Shown piece by piece: positions 33,358-42,351 of a stretch of 64,000 bases of DNA. Below the pieces are notes generated by a model, which was given only the letters and a program-made list of their open reading frames with translations, searched no databases and was not told the DNA's origin. The stretch is taken from assembly GCF_002995495.1 (NCBI RefSeq), contig NZ_PVZV01000007.1, forward strand, positions 496,001 through 560,000. Reading direction: 5' to 3'. The stretch comes from Actinocorallia populi (GTDB lineage: Bacteria > Actinomycetota > Actinomycetes > Streptosporangiales > Streptosporangiaceae). A program made the position numbers and the translations under genes. Position 1 is the first letter of the stretch, and each line of letters begins with the position of its first letter.

Positions 33358-34563
33358 ATGATCGAGTGGTCCGAGGAAGAGCTCATGATCCGCGACGCGG
33401 TGCGCGACTGGATCACCAAGGAGGTGCGCCCGCACCTGGACGAGCTGGACTCCGGGGAGTTGTCGCCGTACGGGATCATCCGCGACCTGTACAGGACGTT
33501 CGGCATGGCCGACATGGCCGCCGCCCAGTTCGACAAGAACATCGCACGGGAGAAGGCCGGCGAGGCCCCCAAGCCCAAGAAGGAGGGCAAGGGCGACCCC
33601 GGCGCGGCGATGTCGATGCTGCCGATCATCGAGCTGTGCAAGGTCGCGCCCGGCCTGGTGACCGCGATGGGCGTGTCGCTCGGCCTGGCCGCCGGCACCA
33701 TCATGAAGCGCGGCACCGTCGAGCAGAAGGAGCGCTGGGGCCGCGACCTGCTGACCTTCGAGAAGGTCGGCGCCTGGGCCATCACCGAGCCCGACTCCGG
33801 CTCCGACGCCTTCGGCGGCATGAAGGCCTCGGCCAGGCCCGACGGCGACGGCTGGATCCTCAACGGCAACAAGACGTTCATCACCAACGGCCCCGCCGCC
33901 GACACGATCGTCTTCTACGCCAAGCTCGACGACGGCCGCCCGGTGCGCGAGCGCGAGATCCTGTGCTTCGTGCTCGACAGCGGCATGCCCGGCCTGGAGC
34001 AGAGCAAGCCGCTGCGCAAGATGGGCTGCCACTCCTCCCCCACCGGCGAGCTGTTCCTGCAGGACGTGCGGGTCGGCCCGGACCGGCTGCTGTCGGGCGG
34101 CGGCAGCGGCAAGGAGTCGGCCAAGCAGAACTTCACCGCCGAGCGCTCGGGCGTGGCGGCGATGGCGCTGGGCGTCATCGAGGAGTGCATGCGCCTGTCG
34201 ATCGACTACGCCAAGTCCCGCCAGGCCTGGGGCAAGCCGATCGCCGACTACCAGCTGATCCAGCTCAAGCTCGCCAAGATGGAGGTCGCCCGCCTCAACG
34301 TGCAGAACCTGGTGTTCCGCTACGTCGAGATGCAGAAGACCGGCCGCTCCATGACCCTGGCCGAGGCCAGCGCCATGAAGCTGTACTCCGCCCAGGCCGC
34401 CGCCGAGGTCTCCATGGAGGCCGTCCAGCTGTTCGGCGGCAACGGCTACATGTCGGAGTTCCGCGTCGAGCAGCTCGCCCGCGACGCGAAGGTCTTCCAG
34501 ATCTACGCCGGCACCGACGAGCTCCAGATCACCCACATCGCCCGCGACCTCCTCAACCGCTGA
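33358..34563 (+). CDS. Acyl-CoA dehydrogenase family protein
   Basis: The 401-residue flavoenzyme has the family signatures AWAITEPDSGSDAFG (residues 139-153, FAD/substrate) and QLFGGNGYMSEFRVEQLARDAKV (about 357-379, in two parts). It should introduce an alpha-beta double bond into an acyl-CoA and pass electrons to ETF. The usual catalytic Glu of the YEGT motif is Ala here (IYAGTDELQ, A384). E262 in NFTAERSGVAA lies where isovaleryl- and long-chain-type enzymes carry theirs. A Lys/Pro-rich insertion (about 64-82) interrupts the N-terminal helical domain. GGAGGGCGAG precedes the ATG. No other beta-oxidation gene is adjacent. Confidence 0.9.
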   Translation: MIEWSEEELMIRDAVRDWITKEVRPHLDELDSGELSPYGIIRDLYRTFGMADMAAAQFDKNIAREKAGEAPKPKKEGKGDPGAAMSMLPIIELCKVAPGLVTAMGVSLGLAAGTIMKRGTVEQKERWGRDLLTFEKVGAWAITEPDSGSDAFGGMKASARPDGDGWILNGNKTFITNGPAADTIVFYAKLDDGRPVREREILCFVLDSGMPGLEQSKPLRKMGCHSSPTGELFLQDVRVGPDRLLSGGGSGKESAKQNFTAERSGVAAMALGVIEECMRLSIDYAKSRQAWGKPIADYQLIQLKLAKMEVARLNVQNLVFRYVEMQKTGRSMTLAEASAMKLYSAQAAAEVSMEAVQLFGGNGYMSEFRVEQLARDAKVFQIYAGTDELQITHIARDLLNR

Positions 34564-34570
34564 CGCGGCC

Positions 34571-34603
34571 GGCGGGCGGCCCGGCCTCGCCGGACCGCCC
34601 GCC
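34571..34603 (+). terminator. Hairpin after the acyl-CoA dehydrogenase gene
   Basis: GGCGGGCGG (34571-34579) pairs with CCGCCCGCC (34595-34603), with CCGGC/GCCGG continuing inside. It lies 8 nt past the stop and has no U-tract. Confidence 0.75.
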
Positions 34604-34713
34604 TCCGGTACCCACCCGCGATCAAGATCGGGTGATATGTACCACATCGTGGACTCCATGCCCTGGAGCTGCGGGTGGTCCCGCCGGACCGCCCGCCCCG
34701 GTTCGCACCGCGC

Positions 34714-34896
34714 CGGCTCAAGCGGGATCATAGGTGCAGCGGCCGCGGACGGCGGTCACGCCGTGGCCGGCGGATCCTGCGGGGGAGTCCTCCGCAGGGC
34801 GCCTGAGCCGTCGACCTGGAAACATTCCTCTTCCCCACGGAATAAGAACGGTCCGCCGCACCGCTGATCGGAGGGCGCCGGGGCCTCCCCCGGCGC
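34714..34896 (+). promoter_or_regulatory. Structured leader (riboswitch/attenuator candidate) of the efflux pump gene
   Basis: Part of a 382-nt gap. CGGCTCA (34714-34720) pairs with TGAGCCG (34804-34810), closing two hairpins: CGGCC/GGCCG (34740-34744, 34765-34769) with an inner CGGCG/CGCCG, and CCTGCGG/CCGCAGG (34776-34782, 34792-34798). A 9-bp terminator-like hairpin follows (34875-34883, 34888-34896), 50 nt before the GTG. GGGGGAG (34781-34787) and CCTCCG (34789-34794) of the last hairpin are complementary to CTCCCCC (34885-34891) and CGGAGG (34869-34874) at the terminator, so alternative folds are possible. No known riboswitch class was recognised. Confidence 0.4.
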
Positions 34897-34945
34897 TGAC
34901 GCTTGTCCAGCCCGCACATCCGGGCGCTCAAGATGGGATCCACAC

Positions 34946-36481
34946 GTGAGTTCTTCAGCCCCCCCGGAGGTCAACGCCGCCCCCGCCGGCAAACCCGACG
35001 ACGGCGGTGGCGGCGGCCTCGACCGCGGTGTGCTCGCCGTCGCCATGGTCGTGGTCCTCGGCGCGATCATGTCGATCCTCGACGTCACCGTGGTCCACAT
35101 CGCCGTCCCCGCGCTGTCCCAGGAGTTCGGCGCGCCGCTGTCGCAGATCCAGTGGGTCGCGACCGGCTACACCCTGGCGCTGGCCACCGTGATCCCGGTG
35201 ACCGGGTGGGCGGCCAGCCGGTTCGGCACCAAGCGGCTCTACATGATCTCGCTCGGGCTGTTCGTGATCGGCTCGGCGCTGGCCGGCATGGCCTGGTCGG
35301 TGGAGTCGCTGATCGCCTTCCGGGTGCTGCAGGGCCTGGGCGGCGGCATGATCATGCCCGCGGGCATGACGATCCTGACCCAGAAGGCCGGTCCCCAGCG
35401 GGTCGGCCAGGTGATGAGCGTCGTCGGCATCCCGATGCTGCTCGGCCCCATCAGCGGACCGATCCTCGGCGGCTGGCTGGTCGACGACGTCTCGTGGCGC
35501 TGGATCTTCTACATCAACGTGCCGGTCGGCGTGTTCTCGCTGTTCCTCGCCTGGAGGATCCTGGACCGTGACAGGCCGCAGCCCGGCGAGCGGCTCGACC
35601 TGCTCGGCCTGCTGCTGCTCTCGCCCGGTCTCGCCGCGCTGATCTACGGCCTGGCGACCGGCGCGGAGAAGGGCGCGTTCGACTCCGCCGAGGTGATCGG
35701 GTTCACCGCGGTCGGCGCGGTCCTGGTCGCCGGGTTCGTGGTGCGGGCGCTGCGCGCCGAGGTGCCGCTGATCGACCTGCGGCTGTTCAAGCGCCGCTCG
35801 GTCGCCGCGGCGTCCGGGACGATGGTGCTGTTCGGCCTGGCGTTCTTCGGCGCGATGTTCCTGATGCCGATGTACTACCAGGTGGTGCGGGGCGAGAGCG
35901 CCTTCCACACCGGCCTGCTGCTGATCCCGCAGGGCCTGGGCGCGATGCTCACGATGCCGGTCGGCGGCAAGCTCACCGACAAGATCGGTCCGGGCCGCGT
36001 GGTCCTGGCCGGGCTGGTGTTCATCGTCGCGGGCATGATCGGCTTCACCACCCAGATGGACGTCGACACCTCCAAGGCGGTGCTGGGCGTCGCGCTGTTC
36101 GTCATGGGCCTCGGCATGGGCATGACGATGATGCCGACCATGTCGGCCGCGATGCAGTCCCTGGGCCACGACGAGGTGCCGCGGGCCAGCACCGCGCTGA
36201 ACATCATCCAGCAGGTCGCCGGGTCGATCGGCACCGCGGCCATCTCGGTGATCCTCACCAACGAGCTCGCCGACAGGATGCCCGGCGGGGGCGGCGGCGG
36301 TCTCGGCGCGACGGCGGAGGTGCCGCCGGAGGTGATGGCGCAGCTGGCCCCGAAGATGGCCGAGTCGTTCAGCGCCACCTTCTGGTGGGCGATCGCCCTG
36401 CTCGCGCTGGCCTTCGTCCCGGCGCTGCTGCTGCCGCGGCACCGCCCGGAGAACAAGGTCGAGGTCATGCCGCTGCACTAG
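34946..36481 (+). CDS. DHA2-family (EmrB/QacA-like) MFS drug exporter
   Basis: The 511-residue proton-driven exporter has 14 predicted helices. Family motifs are LDVTVVHIAVPALSQEF in helix 1 (LDxTVxNVALP type), GTKRLYMISLGLFVIGSA after helix 2 (motif A region), LQGLGGGMIMPAGMTIL and PMLLGPISGPILGGWLVD (motif C, which marks antiporters). A poly-Gly stretch (GGGGGGL) lies in the last extracellular loop. Substrate is unknown; no regulator gene is adjacent. A structured leader upstream may control it instead. GTG start at 34946. Confidence 0.92.
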   Translation: MSSSAPPEVNAAPAGKPDDGGGGGLDRGVLAVAMVVVLGAIMSILDVTVVHIAVPALSQEFGAPLSQIQWVATGYTLALATVIPVTGWAASRFGTKRLYMISLGLFVIGSALAGMAWSVESLIAFRVLQGLGGGMIMPAGMTILTQKAGPQRVGQVMSVVGIPMLLGPISGPILGGWLVDDVSWRWIFYINVPVGVFSLFLAWRILDRDRPQPGERLDLLGLLLLSPGLAALIYGLATGAEKGAFDSAEVIGFTAVGAVLVAGFVVRALRAEVPLIDLRLFKRRSVAAASGTMVLFGLAFFGAMFLMPMYYQVVRGESAFHTGLLLIPQGLGAMLTMPVGGKLTDKIGPGRVVLAGLVFIVAGMIGFTTQMDVDTSKAVLGVALFVMGLGMGMTMMPTMSAAMQSLGHDEVPRASTALNIIQQVAGSIGTAAISVILTNELADRMPGGGGGGLGATAEVPPEVMAQLAPKMAESFSATFWWAIALLALAFVPALLLPRHRPENKVEVMPLH

Positions 36482-36495
36482 CTCCGGCGGACGCA

Positions 36496-36521
36496 GGGCC
36501 CGTCGCGTTCGCGGCGGGCCC
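36496..36521 (+). terminator. Hairpin after the MFS gene
   Basis: GGGCCCG (36496-36502) and CGGGCCC (36515-36521), with CGC/GCG inside and a TTCG tetraloop-like GTTC; followed by TTCGTCC. It lies 14 nt past the stop. Confidence 0.7.
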
Positions 36522-36573
36522 TTCGTCCCTGCGGGCCGCGGCCCGGCGCGCCCGGCGGCGACCGGCCCTCCGC

Positions 36574-36610
36574 TGGACATGGCTCAAGTTGATCTGAATA
36601 CTCACGTCTA
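36574..36610 (+). promoter_or_regulatory. Leaderless promoter of the DUF1707-FHA gene
   Basis: TGGACA (36574-36579), 17 nt, AATACT (36597-36602), then 7 nt to the ATG at 36610. Both hexamers and both spacings are good, and no Shine-Dalgarno is present. Confidence 0.65.
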
Positions 36611-37149
36611 TGGACGGACCGCCCGCATTCCCGGTACGGGCCTCCGACGCGCAGCGCGATCGGATCATCGAGGAGCTCCGCGACCGGGTCGTGGAGGGCC
36701 GGATGTCGCCGCAGACCTACGAGCAGCGCGTGGAGCAGGCGCTGTGCGCCCGCAGCGAGGCCGAACTGCAGGACCTGCTGCGGGACCTGCCCCCGCGCGG
36801 TCGGCTGATCCGCCGGGTGACCGGGGCGATCGCGTCGTTGTCGTCCGCCACCGCGCGCATCGAGTCGGCCTGGCGCACGCCGCGCCTGCCGCGGTTCCTG
36901 CTGCCGCCGCGCCAGCAGCAGCGCGTCCTGGTGGGCAGGGCGCCCGGCTGCCAGTTCGTGCTCACCGACCTGACGGTCTCGCGGTTCCACGCCGAGATCC
37001 GCACGGAGGACGGCGGCTGGACGATCAGCGACCTGGGGTCGATGAACGGCACCAAGGTCAACGGCTGGCGGCTGACCGGCCCGGCGGTCCTGCGGCCGGG
37101 CGACCAGGTCGCCTTCGGCGACTGCACGTTCGTGGCGGCGGCGCCCTGA
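36610..37149 (+). CDS. DUF1707 and FHA domain-containing protein
   Basis: The 179-residue product has DUF1707 at the N-terminus (about 9-60: VRASDAQRDRIIEELRD then GRMSPQTYEQRVEQAL), a short basic linker and an FHA domain (about 100-178). The FHA phosphothreonine-binding residues are visible as VLVGRAPGC, TVSRFHAEI (SxxH) and LGSMNGTKVNG. It should bind threonine-phosphorylated partners of Ser/Thr kinases such as PknA or PknB. DUF1707 is an actinobacterial domain of unknown role often found at the N-terminus of membrane or regulatory proteins. Convergent with the Lrp gene, 7 nt apart. Confidence 0.88.
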   Translation: MDGPPAFPVRASDAQRDRIIEELRDRVVEGRMSPQTYEQRVEQALCARSEAELQDLLRDLPPRGRLIRRVTGAIASLSSATARIESAWRTPRLPRFLLPPRQQQRVLVGRAPGCQFVLTDLTVSRFHAEIRTEDGGWTISDLGSMNGTKVNGWRLTGPAVLRPGDQVAFGDCTFVAAAP

Positions 37150-37156
37150 GCGCCCC

Positions 37157-37597
37157 TCACAGTTTGGGCGGGCGGCCCTCGTAGGGGGTGCTGAGCACGA
37201 TGGTGGTGCGGGTGTTGACGTTGGCCGCGGAGCGGATCTGCTGCAGGAGGTCCTCCAGTTCGCGGGGGCTGGCCACCCGGACCTTCAGGATGTAGTTCTC
37301 GTCGCCGGCCACCGAGTGGCAGGCCTCGATGGACTCGATGTGGGCCAGCCGCTCGGGCGCGTCGTCGGGGGCGGCCGGGTCGATGGGTTTGATCGAGATG
37401 AACGCGGTCAGGGGCAGCCCGATCTGCTCGGCGTCCAGCTGCGCGCTGAACCCCTGGATCGCGCCGCGCTTCTCCAGCCGCCGTACGCGCTGATGCACGG
37501 CGGACACCGAAAGGCCGGTCTCCTTCGCCAGGTCGGTGAAGCTCATGCGGCCGTCGCGGGCGAGCAGGAGCAGGATCTGGCGGTCTGTGTCCTCCAC
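37157..37597 (-). CDS. Lrp/AsnC-family transcriptional regulator
   Basis: The 146-residue regulator has an N-terminal winged helix-turn-helix (about 2-60: RQILLLLARDGRMSFTDLAKETGLSVSAVHQRVRRL, in pieces) and a C-terminal RAM ligand-binding domain (about 65-140: CHSVAGDENYILKVRV and VNTRTTIVLSTPYE). Such proteins form octamers that respond to amino acids. The target is unknown; no amino-acid gene is adjacent. The GTG start is 7 nt after TAGGTT, so the message is probably leaderless. Confidence 0.9.
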   Translation of the reverse strand: MEDTDRQILLLLARDGRMSFTDLAKETGLSVSAVHQRVRRLEKRGAIQGFSAQLDAEQIGLPLTAFISIKPIDPAAPDDAPERLAHIESIEACHSVAGDENYILKVRVASPRELEDLLQQIRSAANVNTRTTIVLSTPYEGRPPKL

Positions 37598-37610
37598 GGG
37601 GAGAAACCTA
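37598..37610 (-). promoter_or_regulatory. -10 element of a probable leaderless promoter
   Basis: Minus-strand TAGGTT (37610-37605), 7 nt before the GTG at 37597. It overlaps the 3' end of the lacI-type gene. Confidence 0.5.
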
Positions 37611-38648
37611 CCGTGAGCGCCCTGTTCGCACCGAACCGGTGACCGGACCGCAACTTGCCCGCACCATCAGCTCGGTCGCCAGCACCACCGGACGTCCCGG
37701 TGAGCGCGCCGGGACCCCGGCCGAGGCGCGCAGCAGAAGCTCGCAGGCGCGGTAGCCCAGGTCGCGCGCCGGGTGCGCCACCGCGGTCAGCGGCGGGTCG
37801 CACAGCTCCGACCAGGGCACGTCCTCGACGATGGCGATGGAGACGTCGGCGGGGACGCGCAGGGTGAGTTCGCGGGCGGCCAGGACGGCGGCCTCGCCGA
37901 GCCGGTGGCCGCCCGCGACGACGGCGGTGAGGTCGGGGCGGCGCTGGAAGAGGCTCGCCGCGGCGGCGTAGGCGCTGTCGGCGGTCGGTCTGGCGCGGGC
38001 GAAGAACTCCTCCTCCACGGCCAGCCCGAGGGCGGCCAGGGTGGCGCGGAAGGCCTCCTCGCGCACGGCGGGCCCGTCCGTGCCCCGGCCGCCCAGAAAA
38101 CCGATGCGCCGGTGGCCCAGGCCCGCCAGGTACTCCACCACCGAGCGCACTCCCCCGGCCTCGTCGGCCAGCACGCAGGGCGCCGAGGGCAGCCCGGGGA
38201 CCGTCCGCCCGGCGAAGACCACGGCCGTGCCGAGCCGCATGAGCGCCTGCCAGGGCCGCGGGTCGCGCCCGGCCGGCATCGCGATGACGCCCTCGACCCG
38301 CTGCTCGGCCAGCCGCTCGAGCAGCTCGGCCTCCACGTCCGGGTCCTCTCCGGTGGCGTCGAGCACGACGTGGCCGCCCTGGCTGCGGGCGCACGCCAGG
38401 ACCCCGGCCGTGAGCTCGGCGCAGAACGGGTCGGTGACGTCGGGGACGAGCAGGCCTATGGCGCCGGTGCTCCGGGTCTTCAGGCCGCGCCCCAGGGCGC
38501 TGGGGCGGTACTCCAGCGCCTTCGCCGCGGCCAGGACGCGCTGCCGGGTGGCCTCGCTGGCCGGGCCGGAGCCCGACAGCACCCGGGAGACCGTCGCGAT
38601 CCCCACCCCCGCGGCCGCCGCCACGTCCTTGATGGTCGCCCCGCCCAT
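37608..38648 (-). CDS. LacI-family transcriptional repressor
   Basis: The 346-residue regulator has the LacI helix-turn-helix ([21 protein letters not shown], residues about 4-23, with hinge helix [12 protein letters not shown]) and a periplasmic-binding-protein-like sensor domain. The hinge and recognition helix are of the type that binds GGAAACGTTTCC operators, and two perfect copies lie just upstream. It probably controls itself and the divergent sugar ATPase gene, with release by a sugar. GGGAGGAGG lies 3-4 nt before ATG 38648. Confidence 0.93.
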   Translation of the reverse strand: MGGATIKDVAAAAGVGIATVSRVLSGSGPASEATRQRVLAAAKALEYRPSALGRGLKTRSTGAIGLLVPDVTDPFCAELTAGVLACARSQGGHVVLDATGEDPDVEAELLERLAEQRVEGVIAMPAGRDPRPWQALMRLGTAVVFAGRTVPGLPSAPCVLADEAGGVRSVVEYLAGLGHRRIGFLGGRGTDGPAVREEAFRATLAALGLAVEEEFFARARPTADSAYAAAASLFQRRPDLTAVVAGGHRLGEAAVLAARELTLRVPADVSIAIVEDVPWSELCDPPLTAVAHPARDLGYRACELLLRASAGVPARSPGRPVVLATELMVRASCGPVTGSVRTGRSR

Positions 38649-38692
38649 CGGCCTCCTCCCGTTCCGGCCATCCTGCCATGCCCGCGCCGGAG

Positions 38693-38706
38693 TGGAAACG
38701 TTTCCA
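38693..38706. promoter_or_regulatory. LacI operator 1
   Basis: Perfect 14-bp palindrome TGGAAACGTTTCCA, 45 nt upstream of the lacI-type gene start. Confidence 0.85.
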
Positions 38707-38842
38707 TCCCCTCTCCACCCCCACCGGCTGCCGGTTCCACCCCGTCCAGGACTGGACAAGCCACCCCACCAGGCTGCACAGTAGGGGCAGAACGGACGGC
38801 GGGGGCACCCTCATGCCCACCCCGTCCCGGCATCCCCCACAG

Positions 38843-38856
38843 TGGAAACGTTTCCA
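38843..38856. promoter_or_regulatory. LacI operator 2
   Basis: Identical TGGAAACGTTTCCA, 23 nt before the ATPase start. Centre-to-centre distance from operator 1 is 150 bp, which suits cooperative looping or separate control of the two divergent genes. Confidence 0.85.
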
Positions 38857-38878
38857 CTTTCCGGCAGAGAGGAAGACG

Positions 38879-40138
<1,260 letters not shown>

Positions 40139-40143
40139 CCGGC

Positions 40144-40191
40144 GCGTCCCGGCGCCCGACCCGCCCGAGGGCCGGACGGGCGCCGGGACGC
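40144..40191. terminator. Bidirectional hairpin between ATPase gene and importer operon
   Basis: Perfect 15-bp inverted repeat (40144-40158 with 40177-40191; arm GCGTCCCGGCGCCCG) between two convergent stops. Confidence 0.85.
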
Positions 40192-40195
40192 GGCG

Positions 40196-41038
40196 TCACT
40201 TGACCGAGCCCGCCAGCACCCCCTGGACGAAGTAGCGCTGGAAGGCGAAGAAGACGGCCAGCGGGACGATCAGGGACAGGAACGAGCCGGCGGAGATCAC
40301 GTCGACGCTCGAGGCGAACGAACGCGTCTGCTGCTGCAGCGCCACCGTCAGGGGCTGGGAGTCCCGGTCGGCGAAGATCAACGCGATGAGCAGGTCGTTC
40401 CACACCCATAGGAACTGGAAGATCCCCAGCGAGGCGATGGCCGGGAGGCCCAGCGGGAGGATCACCCGGAAGAAGATCGTCCAGTCGCGCCCGCCGTCGA
40501 TGCGGGCCGCCTCCAGCAGGGAGGCGGGGATGGCGGCGAAGAAGTTGCGCAGCAGGAAGATGGCGAACGGCAGGCCGAACGCCACGTGGAACAGCACCAC
40601 CCCGGTGACCGTCCCCATGATCCCCAGCGTGCCGAACAGCTCCGACAACGGGATCAGCCCGATCTGCACCGGGACGACCAGCAGCGCCACCACGCCGAGG
40701 AACAGCCAGTCGCGGCCGGGGAACTCCAGCCAGGCGAAGGCGTAGGCGGCCAGCGCGGCGATCCCCACCACCAGCAGCGTAGAGGGCACCGCGATGAGCA
40801 CCGTGTTGACGAACCCGTCGAAGATCGACTCGTTCTTCACCAGGTTCTCGTAGTTGTCCAGGGTGAGCTGCGCGGGCCTGGTGAAGACCGTCCACCAGCC
40901 GCCGGAGTTGTTGTCGGGCGCCGATCTCAACGAGGTGAGGAACAACCCGAACGTCGGCACCAGCCACACCAGCGCGACCACCACGAGGAGGGCGTGCAGG
41001 AAGCCGCGGCCGAGCAGCCGCACCAGCCTGGCGCTCAT
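40196..41038 (-). CDS. Carbohydrate ABC transporter permease (MalG-like)
   Basis: The 280-residue permease has six helices. Its EAA docking loop is LLEAARIDGGRDWTIFFRV (about 185-203) and its C-terminus VQGVLAGSVK is MalG-like. It overlaps the upstream permease by 4 nt (ATGA). It forms the channel with that subunit and receives sugar from the lipoprotein encoded first in the operon. The sugar is unknown; alpha-glucoside-type systems are the nearest by eye. Confidence 0.9.
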   Translation of the reverse strand: MSARLVRLLGRGFLHALLVVVALVWLVPTFGLFLTSLRSAPDNNSGGWWTVFTRPAQLTLDNYENLVKNESIFDGFVNTVLIAVPSTLLVVGIAALAAYAFAWLEFPGRDWLFLGVVALLVVPVQIGLIPLSELFGTLGIMGTVTGVVLFHVAFGLPFAIFLLRNFFAAIPASLLEAARIDGGRDWTIFFRVILPLGLPAIASLGIFQFLWVWNDLLIALIFADRDSQPLTVALQQQTRSFASSVDVISAGSFLSLIVPLAVFFAFQRYFVQGVLAGSVK

Positions 41039-42351
41039 GTGTTCTCCCTCCGGAAGCGGCGGATGTTGAAGATCATCGCGGGCAGCACCAGCAGGAACAG
41101 CACGATCGCGATCGCGCTGCCCAGCCCCTGGTCGGAGTCGCTGCCGCCGAAGGAGCGCACGTACATCTGCAGGGCCAGCACGCTGGCGTCCTGCTGCACG
41201 GGCCCCGGCGCCAGCACGTACACCAGGTCGAAGATCTTCATCACGTTGATGACGAGGGTGACCACCACCACGACGAGCACCGGCGCCAGCATCGGCACCG
41301 TGATCTTGCGGAAGACCTGGAACTCGCTCGCCCCGTCGGTGCGCGCCGCCTCCAGCACGTCGCGGTCGATGGCGGCCAGGCCCGCGCCGATGAGCACCAT
41401 CGCGAAGCCCGCCCACATCCAGACGTAGGCGCCGATGATGGACGGGGTGACCAGGCCGGGGCCGAGCCATTCGACGCCGCCGTAGCGGGGCGCGAAGTTC
41501 TCGGCCGGCAACCGGATCTGCGCGTCGCCCGAGACGCCCGCCAGCCGGAACGTGCCGTCGGGACCGGTCGTGGCCGAGGCGACGACCTTCCCGCCGGCGA
41601 CGGCCTGGACCACGACGCCCTTCATGCCCTTCTCGCCGGGGTCGATCCGGCCGGGCTCGCCCGCCCCGCCGGGGGCGAAGTCCACCCACACGGTGCCGGT
41701 CAGCGCGCCGGGCTCCGGCGCGGCCGGAGCGGCGGCGCGCAGCCCGTCCTGCGTCTCGGGGCTGACGGCCACCAGCGGCAGCAGCGCCGCCTCACCCGGC
41801 CGGGCGGAGGCCTCGGCGCCCCCGCCGGACGCCTTCAGCGGCCCGCCCTCCCGCGGCCTCGCGCCCGGATAGGGCGAGGGCGCCTCCCAGGTGTCGTGGA
41901 CGCCGGTGGCGATGGCGTTGAGCACGCCCTTCTCGGGCGCGTGGTCGTAGACGAGGGTGAAGATGACGCCGGCGGCCAGGAACGAGATGGCCATCGGCAT
42001 GAACATGATGGTCTTGAACGCCGTCCCCCAGCGCACGCGCTCGGTGAGGACGGCGAAGACGAGGCCGAGGACGGTGATGACCGAGGGGGCGACGACCACC
42101 CAGACGACGTTGTTGCGCAACGCCGTGTAGGTCGCCCCGTCGGTGAACATCTCGGCGTAGTTGTCGAGGCCGACGAACGCCGTGCCGTCGGCGTCGAAGA
42201 GGCTGCGCCAGGCGGTGTACCCGATGGGGTACACCACCAGCAGGCCCAGCAGCACCAGGGCCGGGAGCAGGAAGCCCGCGCGGGTGAGGCCCGCCCGGCC
42301 GCGGTGCGCGGCCGGGCGGGCGGGCGCCCCCTTGGTCACGGGGTTCGCCAT
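41035..42351 (-). CDS. Carbohydrate ABC transporter permease with an inserted extracytoplasmic domain
   Basis: The 438-residue protein is about 140 residues longer than a normal MalF-type permease. Helices at about 25-45, 80-105 and 110-135 are followed by an insertion (residues about 155-297). The insertion contains an Ala/Pro-rich linker and a compact beta domain: GTVWVDFAPGG, GMKGVVVQAVAGGKVVASA and TTGPDGTFRLAGV, a CNA-B/SdrD-B or carboxypeptidase-regulatory-like pattern. The permease core then resumes with IIGAYVWMWAGFAMVLIGAG and the EAA loop VLEAARTDGASEFQVFRKI. The insertion lies in an outside loop and may touch the binding protein or cell wall. Stop of the upstream gene overlaps the ATG. 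Confidence 0.88.
   Translation of the reverse strand: MANPVTKGAPARPAAHRGRAGLTRAGFLLPALVLLGLLVVYPIGYTAWRSLFDADGTAFVGLDNYAEMFTDGATYTALRNNVVWVVVAPSVITVLGLVFAVLTERVRWGTAFKTIMFMPMAISFLAAGVIFTLVYDHAPEKGVLNAIATGVHDTWEAPSPYPGARPREGGPLKASGGGAEASARPGEAALLPLVAVSPETQDGLRAAAPAAPEPGALTGTVWVDFAPGGAGEPGRIDPGEKGMKGVVVQAVAGGKVVASATTGPDGTFRLAGVSGDAQIRLPAENFAPRYGGVEWLGPGLVTPSIIGAYVWMWAGFAMVLIGAGLAAIDRDVLEAARTDGASEFQVFRKITVPMLAPVLVVVVVTLVINVMKIFDLVYVLAPGPVQQDASVLALQMYVRSFGGSDSDQGLGSAIAIVLFLLVLPAMIFNIRRFRRENT

Noticed and set aside
33358-34563. Acyl-CoA dehydrogenase as a pseudogene because the YEGT Glu is missing
   Set aside because: The rest of the enzyme is intact and full length, and a glutamate sits at the alternative catalytic position known from isovaleryl-type enzymes.
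38693-38856. Repeat pair as a CRISPR or transposon end
   Set aside because: The 14-bp copies are perfect palindromes of LacI operator type beside a LacI gene. There are no spacers, further repeats or transposase.
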